Below are positions 54,748-63,420 of a stretch of DNA of 64,000 bases, piece after piece; positions within the stretch are counted from its first letter, which is position 1; each line of letters opens with the position of its first letter. A program made the translations under genes and the position numbers. The stretch covers positions 310,001 through 374,000 of the forward strand of contig NZ_CP166625.1 of the NCBI RefSeq assembly GCF_041320595.1, in the 5' to 3' direction. The notes beneath the pieces were generated by a model that searched no databases, was not told the DNA's origin, and saw only the letters and a program-made list of their open reading frames with translations. The stretch is from Pleomorphomonas sp. PLEO. Its GTDB lineage: Bacteria; Pseudomonadota; Alphaproteobacteria; Rhizobiales; Pleomorphomonadaceae.

Positions 54748-55937
54748 TCGCTTCGAAGAGGTACGCGCTTCAACTGCCCCGCATCGGCCGATGGAAGGCC
54801 CAGTCGGTGAGCTAGCGGCATGGCCGCCGCGCCGAGAGCGGCCGCGTCCTCAGAACAGACGGCGCGGTGCAACGTCACTGATGGCAGGCCCGCGCGCAAA
54901 AATTCCTTCTGCGCCTGAGCAATCAATTCGTCGATAAGGCGCACCGGCATACGGCCACCAACCAGCACCGCCTCTGGATCAGCGATCAAGGCAATATGCG
55001 ACACTGCCTCGGCCAGCCAGCCGGCGGCTCGGGCAACCCAATCAGACACCAGCGCCCGGCCACGTCCATCCAGAGCGGCGAGTTCGGCCGGCGTACGAAC
55101 GACGATGCCGTGGGCGCGCAGATGGTCGTAGAGCAGGAACATAGAGAAAAGCTCGCCGAGTTGCCGAATGCGCCCGGCGCCGTTCGTATCGAATTCCCGC
55201 ACCGGCAGGCAGCCGATCTCGCCATTGATACCGCCCGCCCCCTTGTGGCGGACGCCGTCGATGACGAGGGCGCCGCCGACACAAGCGTTGGCGAGGATAT
55301 AAAAGAAGCTGCCGATTTCCGTGCCGAGGCCGTAGTCGATCTCGCCGAGCGCGGCGGCGTTGGCGTCGTTGTCGATAAAGACGGGATGCGGGGTTATCGC
55401 CTCGACGGCACCACGCAGATCGAAGTCGGTCCAAGCGGCATAGGCGTCCGGTCGGCCAATGACATCAATCTCGCCGAGCCAATCGGGAACGGCGAGGCCG
55501 ACGCCGGCAAGGCGCCCCTCGTCCACCAGCTTGCGGCGACGGAACGTCGACAGTGCGTCGGAAAACAACGCGATGAATTCATCGGGCAGGAAAAAGCTCT
55601 TCTCGTGATGGACGCGGCCGCGCACCGTGCCGGTGGCATCGACCACCACCACCGTGAGATGGTCGCGGTCGATATTGGCACCGACCGAGAACATGCCTTC
55701 TGGGTCAATCTCCAGCTCGATGGCCGGCTGCCCCCGGAGACCATGCCGGCGGCGCGCTTCCATCACCAAGCCTTCATCGACCAGACGATCGACGATCCGG
55801 GCGATGGCCTGCTTGGTCAGGCCGCAGCGCTCGGCAAGCTCGGTGCGCGAGATCGGCGCACCGCGATGAATGGTCGCCAATACCAGCTGGCGATTCTTCG
55901 CGGCAGCCTGTTCGGCGTTCGATCCGAGAAAACTCAC
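54717..55937 (-). CDS. ROK-family transcriptional repressor of the mannoside locus
   Basis: This 406-residue NagC/Mlc-type protein has the HTH NRQLVLATIHRGAPISRTEL, CGLTKQAIARIVDRLVDEGL, then a ROK domain (FSVGANIDRDHLTVVVVDAT, FIDNDANAAALGEIDYGLG, GGINGEIGCLPVREFDTNGA). The zinc-binding cysteines of the domain are absent, although the His/Glu region GINGEIGC remains. GTG 55937 is selected because GGGGAGGGAGC lies upstream and family sequence starts there. It follows the GH38 gene in the minus-strand operon by 59 bp and probably represses it. Confidence 0.87.
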   Translation of the reverse strand: MSFLGSNAEQAAAKNRQLVLATIHRGAPISRTELAERCGLTKQAIARIVDRLVDEGLVMEARRRHGLRGQPAIELEIDPEGMFSVGANIDRDHLTVVVVDATGTVRGRVHHEKSFFLPDEFIALFSDALSTFRRRKLVDEGRLAGVGLAVPDWLGEIDVIGRPDAYAAWTDFDLRGAVEAITPHPVFIDNDANAAALGEIDYGLGTEIGSFFYILANACVGGALVIDGVRHKGAGGINGEIGCLPVREFDTNGAGRIRQLGELFSMFLLYDHLRAHGIVVRTPAELAALDGRGRALVSDWVARAAGWLAEAVSHIALIADPEAVLVGGRMPVRLIDELIAQAQKEFLRAGLPSVTLHRAVCSEDAAALGAAAMPLAHRLGLPSADAGQLKRVPLRSDHTRAAAPSV

Positions 55938-55996
55938 GGGCGCTCCCTCCCCATCCGCCGGAAGACCGGCGGATGGCAAGAGATTAGCTCGGGGCC

Positions 55997-58900
55997 TCAC
56001 GCCTTGCAAAGCCGCCAGCTTTTCACCTCGAAGGGCGTCAGACCGCGTGCCGGCACATCCATCGGTTCCTCGAGAATGGTGACGGGCTGGTCGATGGTCC
56101 AGCCATCCTTCAGCGACAGTCCGAAATCGCCGCGCCGGCCGGCTGGTTCCCAAACGCGCAGGATCAGGCCATCGCCCTCCTCGGCTGGCTTGAGGACCGA
56201 CAGCGCCGCCGGAATGCCCTCGGCGACGACTGGCTGGAAGACGCCGGCCGCAAGTCCGCTCACCGACCGAACGAGCAGCGGCTGGTTGAGATCGTCGGCT
56301 TCCTCGCGGACGCCACCGTCGTGCCAGGGACCGGCGTGCGGCACCAGGGCATAGGTGAAGGTCTGCTCTCCTTCGTCGGCCAACGGGTCGGGATAGACCG
56401 GCGAGCGTAGCAGGCTGAGACCCAGGACGTTCTCGTGGACGCTATGCCCGTACTTGGCGTCATTGAGCAGAGCGACGCCGAAGTCCGGCTCGGACAGATC
56501 GAGGAAGCGATGAGCTGCCGCCTCGAACATCGCCGCGTCCCAGGAGGTGTTGGTGTGGGTCGGGCGGGTGACCACGCCGTACGCGCATTCGGCCGTGGCG
56601 TTGCGGGTTCGGGCGTTTACGGCGGTGAGCGTCCTCAAGAAGACGCGGCGGTCATGCCAGTCGAGCGTGGTGTTGATGTCGAGACGGCGGGCACCGGCGG
56701 CAAGGCTCAGCACTTGCGTAATGGTCGACGAGCGGAAGCGGCGAACCAGCTTGATGGCGACGCGGTGCACCCCTTCTTCGACCACCTCCAGGCTTTCGAG
56801 ACCGGTGATCTCCTCGCCGCGCTCCGCATAGTCGCCCTCGATGTCCCAGGCGTCCCAGTTGCGCGGCTTGTCGACCGGGTAGGCCATCAGCCGGTTGCCG
56901 TAGCCGTCGAGCGCTTCGCGGCCGGTCGGCTTATGCAGGATCGAGGCGATGGAGCCGTCGGCGGCAAGCGTCACGCGCAGCACATCGTTTTCGAGATGCG
57001 TCCGGCTGACCGACAGCGTGCCGGCCGGCTTCAAATCGCCGGTGTCGATGACGGCCGCTGCGAGCGGCGGTAGCGTCTCCGCCAAAGAGATGACGGCGCC
57101 ATTTGCCAGCGTCAGATGGATTGGCCGAACATCGAGCGATGGATTAACGACGAGCAGACGCTCACCGGCTGCCTTAGGCAATACCCCGGCGATGGCATCG
57201 AGCGCGGCCGCCTGCGCCTTGAAGCCGGTATCGATCACGCCCCCCAGTTCCTCAGCGGCGTCCTCGTAAACCTCATGGATCGACGAACCCGGCAGGATGT
57301 CGTGGAACTCGTTCTTCAGCACGGTCCGCCAGGCAGGTTCCAGGCTTTCGGGTTTCGGCGCGCCGAGGAGATGGGCCAGCGAGGCGGCCGTCTCGGCGGT
57401 AATCAGCGCGCGCTCGGCCTTGCGGTGCAGGCGCTTGACGACGCTCTGGCTGGTCAGCGTGCCGCGATGCAGCTCGAGATAGATCTCGCCCTGCCAGACT
57501 GACAGCTTCTTGTCCTTTGCCGACTGATGGGCGCGCTCGAAGAAATCCTTGACGCGCGTCCATCGAGCCTTGGGTAGCGTCGGGAAGACGCGTAGCTGCT
57601 TCTCGCGCGTCACCATTTCCGGCGTCGGTCCGCCACCGCCATCGCCGTAGCCAACGCAGAGCAGCGTTTCCGGATGAAGCGCCTTCTCGCGGAAATTCCG
57701 CCAAGTCGGCACATGGCAATCCGGACGGACGAAGCCGTTATAGCCCTGCATGGGATTGTCGAAGGTATGAGCCAGCACGCGGCTGCCGTCGAGACCTTCC
57801 CACCAGAACAGGTCGGACGGGATGTGGTTGGTCTCCGACCAATTGACTTTGATGGTGAAAAAGCTGCGAATACCCGCCTGCTTCAAGAGCTGTGGCAGGG
57901 CACCGGTAAAGCCGAAGCAATCCGGTTGCCAACAGATGTCATGACGGATGCCGAAGGTCTTCTGGAAGAAGCGCTGGCCATAGAGATATTGGCGCGTCAG
58001 ACTCTCGCCGGTGGGCATGTTGGTGTCGGGTTCCACCCAGCTGCCGCCGAGCGTTTCCCATTCGCCGGACCGGACCCGCGCGGCGATCTTCTCGAACAGC
58101 GCCGGGTCGTCCTCGGCCACCTGGGCGTAATAATGAGCCGTCGACTGGTTGAAGCGGAAATCCTTCGAATCTTCCATCAGCGACACGACCGTCGAGAAGG
58201 TGCGGCGTGTTTTGCGGCGCGTCTCGCCATAGGGCCACAGCCAGGCAAGATCGATGTGGGCGTGGCCGGTCAGGCCAATCTCGCCTTCCGGCGGGAAGCG
58301 CTGCTGCAAGGCTTCCAGGCGGGCGATCAGTGCATCATAGGCCGCTTCGATCGTTGCCCGTTCGGCCTGGTTGAGGGCGGCGGGCGCCTCGGTCAGTTCT
58401 GGCAACTGCCAGATCTTCTGCTGGCTCTCGCTCACGGCGGTACGGGCAACATAGTCAGCCGTTGAGGATGGCCAGTCGAGACCGCGCAACGTGTCTTCGG
58501 CAGCGGCGATTAGATGCGGCACCACATCGTGGCCCTCGAGCACACTCACCGCCTCGATGACCTGGGTGACCAGCAGCCACAGCGCCTCGACGGACGGCTC
58601 GGACAGCCGGAGCTCGGCACGGTTGACGTGCGGCCGCCGCACCGGTTCGCCGAACGGCAGACGGGCGACGGTTTCGGTCGTGACCGTGAAGGCGCGGCCA
58701 GTGAGGGGGAAGCTCTGGTGGTAGGGATCGAGACCGTAGGAAACCGGCTCACCGCCATCGCAGGCAATGGCGATCAGGCTTTCACCGCCGAGATCGAGGC
58801 TGAGGGAAGTCTCGGCAAGCGGCCAGCCAGCAGGAACATGTCCTTCGAGCGCGAAGCGGACGACACCGTCCTTACGCGGCCAGGGAGCACCAATTTCAAT

Positions 58901-59017
58901 GGTCGTGCCCTCGAAGGCGATGGCGGAAAGCGGCGCCGTCTCGCGTACCTTCCAGAATTCCAACTCGGCGACACGTACCTTGAGGCGATCGAGACGTTGG
59001 GCAAGAGTCAGGGACAT
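55997..59017 (-). CDS. Alpha-mannosidase, glycoside hydrolase family 38 (second copy)
   Basis: A GH38 enzyme of about 1006 residues. It has the zinc motif LTGHAHIDLAWLWPYGETRR, the nucleophile region WVEPDTNMPTGESLTRQYLY, WQPDCFGFTGALPQLLKQAG and VGYGDGGGGPTPEMV. A mid-domain follows (KNEFHDILPGSSIHEVY), then the C-terminal beta domain. No signal peptide, so it is cytoplasmic. It is homologous to the copy at 32146 but clearly diverged, so the two are old paralogues or separate acquisitions. ATG 59017 or ATG 59026 may start it. It lies in an operon behind a sugar ABC transporter, implying that imported mannosides are cut inside the cell. Confidence 0.92.
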   Translation of the reverse strand: MSLTLAQRLDRLKVRVAELEFWKVRETAPLSAIAFEGTTIEIGAPWPRKDGVVRFALEGHVPAGWPLAETSLSLDLGGESLIAIACDGGEPVSYGLDPYHQSFPLTGRAFTVTTETVARLPFGEPVRRPHVNRAELRLSEPSVEALWLLVTQVIEAVSVLEGHDVVPHLIAAAEDTLRGLDWPSSTADYVARTAVSESQQKIWQLPELTEAPAALNQAERATIEAAYDALIARLEALQQRFPPEGEIGLTGHAHIDLAWLWPYGETRRKTRRTFSTVVSLMEDSKDFRFNQSTAHYYAQVAEDDPALFEKIAARVRSGEWETLGGSWVEPDTNMPTGESLTRQYLYGQRFFQKTFGIRHDICWQPDCFGFTGALPQLLKQAGIRSFFTIKVNWSETNHIPSDLFWWEGLDGSRVLAHTFDNPMQGYNGFVRPDCHVPTWRNFREKALHPETLLCVGYGDGGGGPTPEMVTREKQLRVFPTLPKARWTRVKDFFERAHQSAKDKKLSVWQGEIYLELHRGTLTSQSVVKRLHRKAERALITAETAASLAHLLGAPKPESLEPAWRTVLKNEFHDILPGSSIHEVYEDAAEELGGVIDTGFKAQAAALDAIAGVLPKAAGERLLVVNPSLDVRPIHLTLANGAVISLAETLPPLAAAVIDTGDLKPAGTLSVSRTHLENDVLRVTLAADGSIASILHKPTGREALDGYGNRLMAYPVDKPRNWDAWDIEGDYAERGEEITGLESLEVVEEGVHRVAIKLVRRFRSSTITQVLSLAAGARRLDINTTLDWHDRRVFLRTLTAVNARTRNATAECAYGVVTRPTHTNTSWDAAMFEAAAHRFLDLSEPDFGVALLNDAKYGHSVHENVLGLSLLRSPVYPDPLADEGEQTFTYALVPHAGPWHDGGVREEADDLNQPLLVRSVSGLAAGVFQPVVAEGIPAALSVLKPAEEGDGLILRVWEPAGRRGDFGLSLKDGWTIDQPVTILEEPMDVPARGLTPFEVKSWRLCKA

Positions 59018-59062
59018 GGGAAACATCCGATTCAAATTGGGAACGGGGCGAATCTAGTGCGC

Positions 59063-59905
59063 CTAACCCTTGACGGCGCCGGCCGTCATGGCGCTCAGGA
59101 TGAGCCGCTGCAGGGCAAGGAAGGCGACGATGGCCGGCACCACCGAGATCAGGCAGGCGGCGGCGAGGATCTGGATCGAACTGTCGTTCTGCGTGCCGGC
59201 GTATTGGAAAATGCCGACGCCAATGGGAACCAGCGAATCCTTGGTGATCAGAAGGAAGGGCACCAGGAATTGCGACCAGCCGGCGATCACGGTGATGATG
59301 AAGGCCGAGGCGACGCCCGGCGTCGACAGCGGCAGGATGATGCGGATGAACACCGAAAGCCGGTTGCAGCCATCGATCAGCGCCGCCTCGTCGAGGCTCT
59401 TGGGGATGCCGTCCATGAATCCCTTCAGCAGCCAGGTAACCATGGGCACGCCGAGGGCGATGTAGACCATGACGGTGCCGAAGTGGCTGTCGATCAGGCC
59501 AAGCCGGCTCATGTAACGATAGAGCGGCACCATGATGACTAGCGGCGATATCATTTGAAAGGCGAGAATGCCGAGCATCCAAGCACCCTTGCCCTTGAAC
59601 TCGAAGCGGGAGAAAGCATAGGAGGCCGGCGCGGCGATGATCAGGCAGCCGACGGCGGACAGGCAGGACAGCTTCAACGCATTGATCAGGTAGACCGGGA
59701 ACTGGCTGGAGGTCAGCACCGCCACGAAATTGTCGAGCGTCGGGTATTTGGGGATCAGCCGGGCAACGCCAAGGAACACCTCCTTGCGGGTGCGCAGCGC
59801 CATGGACAGAAGCCAGATCAACGGCCATGAGAAGAAGACGAACATCAGCGCCATGAAGGCGTAGCTGAGGATGTCGCCGAGACGATCGCGGGTGCTGAGT
59901 TTCAT
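59063..59905 (-). CDS. ABC sugar transporter permease (MalG type)
   Basis: A 280-residue permease with six hydrophobic segments (the first is LSYAFMALMFVFFSWPLIWL) and the EAA loop LDEAALIDGCNRLSVFIRII. It starts 4 bp inside the upstream permease gene (ATGA overlap at 59902-59905), so the two are co-translated. It imports the substrate of the GH38 enzyme encoded 45 bp downstream. The ATPase for this transporter is not in this operon but in the divergent one at 62393. Confidence 0.92.
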   Translation of the reverse strand: MKLSTRDRLGDILSYAFMALMFVFFSWPLIWLLSMALRTRKEVFLGVARLIPKYPTLDNFVAVLTSSQFPVYLINALKLSCLSAVGCLIIAAPASYAFSRFEFKGKGAWMLGILAFQMISPLVIMVPLYRYMSRLGLIDSHFGTVMVYIALGVPMVTWLLKGFMDGIPKSLDEAALIDGCNRLSVFIRIILPLSTPGVASAFIITVIAGWSQFLVPFLLITKDSLVPIGVGIFQYAGTQNDSSIQILAAACLISVVPAIVAFLALQRLILSAMTAGAVKG

Positions 59906-60837
59906 GCCTTTTCTTCCTTCGGCAGGAAGGCCGCGTAGATGAGTGCCAGCCCCAGGCTGATGGCCAGCATCAGGATCGACAGCACGCTGCCGGCCGCGAG
60001 GTCATAGTTCCTGAACACCACGTTGAAGGTGTAGAGCGACAACACCTCGGTGGCCCGACCGGGACCGCCGCCGGTCAGCGAGATGATGGCATCGAAGGTG
60101 TTGAGCGTCTGGATGGTGACGAGGATCATATTGACCAGGATCGCCGGGCGGAGCTGCGGCAACGTCACGAAGAACAGCTTCTGTCGCGCACTGGCGCCAT
60201 CGACCTCGGCCGCCTCGTAAAGCGAGGGGTCGATCGCCTTCAGAGCCGCGTACATCACGACCATCGAAAAGGCCGTACCGCGCCAGATGTTGGACAGCAC
60301 CACCGACCACATGACGACGTCGGGATCCGACAGCCATTGAACCGGCGCCATGCCCGTGAGGCGCAGCAGCGAGTTGAGGCCACCAAAGGGCGCCTCGTTG
60401 AACAGCATCTTCCAGATGATGCCGCCGGCAATGCCCGGCACCACCCAGGCGATCAGCGCCGTGGTCCGCAAAATGGTGGTACCGAACAGGTGCCGCTTCT
60501 CGGAGCGGACCACGACCAGTGCCATGGCAAGGCCGATTACCTGTTGGCCGATCACCGAACCGGCGGTGAAGATGAAAGTCACCCAGAGGATCTGCAGCAG
60601 CTCGGGCCGCGTCAGAACATTGGCGAAGGTCGAGAGCGTGTAATGGCCCTCGCCACCCAACAGCGTCAGGTCGGTAAAGGCGTAACGGAAAACGTCAACC
60701 ACCGGATAGAGATAGAACAGCCCCATCACCAGGATCACCGGCATCAGCCAGGGATAGGGGGACGGAACGCGGTTGTGCCGGCCTGCCGCCCCGAAAAAGG
60801 GCAGTTTCGACGTCACGGCGCGTGCAGACATGGGCAC
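59902..60837 (-). CDS. ABC sugar transporter permease (MalF type)
   Basis: A 311-residue permease with a cytoplasmic N-terminus (MSARAVTSKLPFFGAAGRH), six hydrophobic segments from about residue 30 (WLMPVILVMGLFYLYPVVDV) and the EAA motif LYEAAEVDGASARQKLFFVT. The start may be 60837 or the Met at 60831. It pairs with the 59063 permease. About 140 bp separate it from the binding-protein gene upstream. Confidence 0.92.
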   Translation of the reverse strand: MPMSARAVTSKLPFFGAAGRHNRVPSPYPWLMPVILVMGLFYLYPVVDVFRYAFTDLTLLGGEGHYTLSTFANVLTRPELLQILWVTFIFTAGSVIGQQVIGLAMALVVVRSEKRHLFGTTILRTTALIAWVVPGIAGGIIWKMLFNEAPFGGLNSLLRLTGMAPVQWLSDPDVVMWSVVLSNIWRGTAFSMVVMYAALKAIDPSLYEAAEVDGASARQKLFFVTLPQLRPAILVNMILVTIQTLNTFDAIISLTGGGPGRATEVLSLYTFNVVFRNYDLAAGSVLSILMLAISLGLALIYAAFLPKEEKA

Positions 60838-60976
60838 CTCGGTATCAGTGGTTCAGCGAAGCGAAAGCGGCCGCCACATCGGGCGGCCGCCCGCGGCGGG
60901 ACGACTCCGCATGGTTTATCGGAGCCAAGATCCTGCCGGAAGCCGCCCGTCGGGAGGAACGACGGGCGGATAGATT

Positions 60977-62272
60977 TCAGAGCCGGCCGTAGGCGTCCAG
61001 CGTGGCCTTGAAGGCCTCGTCGACAGCGGCATCAGTGGTCGCGGCGCCGGTCAGCACCTTGCCCATCATGATCTGGATCTGGTTGGAGATCTCCGGATAG
61101 ACCAGCACGCCCGGGCGAGCCTGACCGACTTTCAGCGCCTTGGCGAAGGTCTGGTTGGCCTCGCTCTTGAAGACGTCATACTTGTCGTAGAGGTCAGCGC
61201 GGGTGGGCAACTGCTCCTGCAGGGCGTTGGCCGGGCCCATGTAGACCTCGCGGGCGAGCGCGGCGCACATCTCGACCTTTTCCGGCTCCGCGGAGAAGGC
61301 GGCAACCGTCCAACCGCCGGTGCCGGTCGACCGCTGATCGGCGGTGATGCCGGGCAGCATCGAGAAGGTCCACTTGGCGAACTCTTCAGGCTCCATCGAG
61401 TTCTGCAGCTGGCGATACTGCCAGTTGCCACCGACGAACATCGCCGTGGTGCCGGCGGCGGCGGCGGCATTGAAGTCGTCGTAGTTGCCGATGGTGGCGA
61501 CGCGCTTGGGGGCAGCGCCGGATTCGACGAGATCGCGGTAGTAGTTGACGGCCTTGATGAACTTGTCGCGATTGGCAGCGTCGGCGAAGATCGGCTTGCC
61601 GGCGTCGTCAACCAGCTTGCCGCCCTGACCCCAGAAATTGCCCAACCAGTCGAAGGCCGTGCCCTCGTAGCGACTGCCGTTGAACAGCATGCCTTCCATG
61701 CCGGCCTTCACCGACGCGAGCGCGGCTTCCTTGGCGTCAGCCCAGGTTTCCGGTGCGGTCGGGACGATCTCCTTGTTGCGATAGAGCACACGCAAATCGG
61801 TCGACCACCACCATGCATAGATCTGGCCGTCCTTGGCGGTAATACCGTCACGAACGAATGGGAAGAGCTGGTCGATCTCTTCCTTCTTGAAATAGGGCGA
61901 CAGCGACTTCAGCACGCCGGCCTGCTTGAACAGCGGCAGCACGAAGCTGTCGATGGCGGCGCAGTCAGGGGCATGGCCAGCCTTGGCCTGCTCCAGCATG
62001 CGAGCCTGTTCCTGGCTGATGTCGCCGGTCATCATCTGCAGCTCAAGCTGCCAGCCAGGATGGTTGTTGATGAAATCGGTATAAAGCTTGGTATAGCCAG
62101 CCGCCCAAGTCGGGTCGGTGCTGGACGGACCGTCGCCGGTCATCCGGAACACCATCTTCTTCGGCGCGTCTGACGGGCCGACGCGATCGCTGGTGATCAG
62201 GCTCTCAGCGGCGACAGGCAGACAGCCGAGCGCCGTCGCGGCGGCAAGCGCCGCCAGCAGGGATTTCTTCAT
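60977..62272 (-). CDS. ABC sugar transporter periplasmic binding protein (family 1)
   Basis: This 431-residue binding protein starts MKKSLLAALAAATALGCLPV with signal cleavage near AAE. The mature part shows KMVFRMTGDGPSSTDPTWA, QEQARMLEQAKAGHAPDCAA and QIYAWWWSTDLRVLYRNKEI. An unusual run of alanines (FNAAAAAGTTAMFVGG) lies in the middle. ATG 62272 is preferred because the signal peptide begins there. It is the first gene of the mannoside operon, facing the divergent ATPase gene across about 120 bp. The ligand is unknown but presumably a mannose-containing glycoside. Confidence 0.9.
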   Translation of the reverse strand: MKKSLLAALAAATALGCLPVAAESLITSDRVGPSDAPKKMVFRMTGDGPSSTDPTWAAGYTKLYTDFINNHPGWQLELQMMTGDISQEQARMLEQAKAGHAPDCAAIDSFVLPLFKQAGVLKSLSPYFKKEEIDQLFPFVRDGITAKDGQIYAWWWSTDLRVLYRNKEIVPTAPETWADAKEAALASVKAGMEGMLFNGSRYEGTAFDWLGNFWGQGGKLVDDAGKPIFADAANRDKFIKAVNYYRDLVESGAAPKRVATIGNYDDFNAAAAAGTTAMFVGGNWQYRQLQNSMEPEEFAKWTFSMLPGITADQRSTGTGGWTVAAFSAEPEKVEMCAALAREVYMGPANALQEQLPTRADLYDKYDVFKSEANQTFAKALKVGQARPGVLVYPEISNQIQIMMGKVLTGAATTDAAVDEAFKATLDAYGRL

Positions 62273-62343
62273 CGCTTTCTCCTCCCAGGATAAGCGGAAG
62301 CCGTTTGTTGCAAAAAATTCGGCTTCCCAAACCAACGCCAATT

Positions 62344-62371
62344 AGATTAAATCACTTTGTTTTGTTGTCAA
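62344..62371 (-). promoter_or_regulatory. Sigma-70 promoter of the mannoside operon
   Basis: On the minus strand TTGACA (62371-62366) and TAATCT (62349-62344) are 16 bases apart, about 70 bases before the binding-protein ATG. This is a near-consensus -35 box. The same region contains GATT-A-AATC and AT-rich tracts that could bind the ROK repressor, and it must also serve the divergent gene at 62393. Confidence 0.6.
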
Positions 62372-62392
62372 GCCGGTGTCTGGGAGGTTCGT

Positions 62393-63391
62393 ATGGCCAC
62401 CGTCGAAATCAAGAATCTGCGCAAGGCCTATGGCGCGCTCGACGTGCTGCACGGCATTTCCATCGACATCGCCGACGGTGAGTTCGTCGCCCTTGTCGGC
62501 CCTTCCGGCTGCGGCAAATCGACGCTGTTGCGGTCTATCGCCGGCCTTGAGACCATTAATGGTGGCGATATCTACATCGACGGCAGGATCGTCAACGACC
62601 TCGCCCCGAAGGATCGGGACATCGCTATGGTGTTCCAGAATTATGCGCTCTATCCGCATATGAATGTGGCCGCCAACATGGGCTTTGCCCTGAAGCTGTC
62701 CGGGCGCTCCAAAGTCGAGATCGAAGATCGCGTCGGCAAGGCAGCCGCCATTCTCGATCTCACACGCCAGCTTGCCCGCAAGCCGGTGGCACTATCCGGC
62801 GGCCAACGCCAGCGCGTCGCCATGGGGCGGGCCATCGTTCGCGATCCCAAGGTTTTCCTGTTCGACGAGCCGCTCTCCAACCTCGACGCCAAGCTGCGGG
62901 TGCAGATGCGCGCCGAGATCCGCGAGCTGCAGCAACGGCTTGGCACGACGACCATTTACGTGACGCACGACCAGACCGAGGCCATGACCATGGCCGACAA
63001 GATCGCCGTGCTCAACGCCGGCCGCCTTGAGCAGGTCGGCGCACCACTGGACCTCTACCGCTCGCCGGCCAACCTGTTCGTCGCCGGCTTCATCGGCTCG
63101 CCACAGATGAATCTCATCACCGGCGATCTCGCCCGAAAGGTTGGCGCCGACACCATCGGCGTCCGTCCGGAGCATCTTGCCGTCAGCCGCGACGGCGACG
63201 GCTGGCACGGTCGGGTGATCTCCGCCGAGCATCTCGGCAGTGATACTTTCGTCCATGTCGAGGTCGCGGAGACCGGCCGTCTCACCGCCCGTACCGTCGG
63301 CGACATGCCGGTCGCAGCGGGCGACGACGTCGTATTGACGCCGGCCCAGGGACACTTGCATCGCTTCGGCGCCGACGGCAAAGCCCTCTGA
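62393..63391 (+). CDS. ABC sugar transporter ATPase (MalK/UgpC type)
   Basis: A 332-residue ATPase. It shows Walker [17 protein letters not shown] (about residue 37), [18 protein letters not shown], the signature [14 protein letters not shown], Walker [13 protein letters not shown] and [16 protein letters not shown] short TOBE domain runs from about 240. GGGAGG precedes ATG 62393. It is divergent from the binding-protein and permease genes, yet it is the only ATPase beside them, so it should energise that transporter. The next gene, a sugar kinase, starts 29 bp downstream. Confidence 0.93.
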   Translation: MATVEIKNLRKAYGALDVLHGISIDIADGEFVALVGPSGCGKSTLLRSIAGLETINGGDIYIDGRIVNDLAPKDRDIAMVFQNYALYPHMNVAANMGFALKLSGRSKVEIEDRVGKAAAILDLTRQLARKPVALSGGQRQRVAMGRAIVRDPKVFLFDEPLSNLDAKLRVQMRAEIRELQQRLGTTTIYVTHDQTEAMTMADKIAVLNAGRLEQVGAPLDLYRSPANLFVAGFIGSPQMNLITGDLARKVGADTIGVRPEHLAVSRDGDGWHGRVISAEHLGSDTFVHVEVAETGRLTARTVGDMPVAAGDDVVLTPAQGHLHRFGADGKAL

Positions 63392-63420
63392 ACTCACCGG
63401 ACCGACGAGGAGACGGCAGG

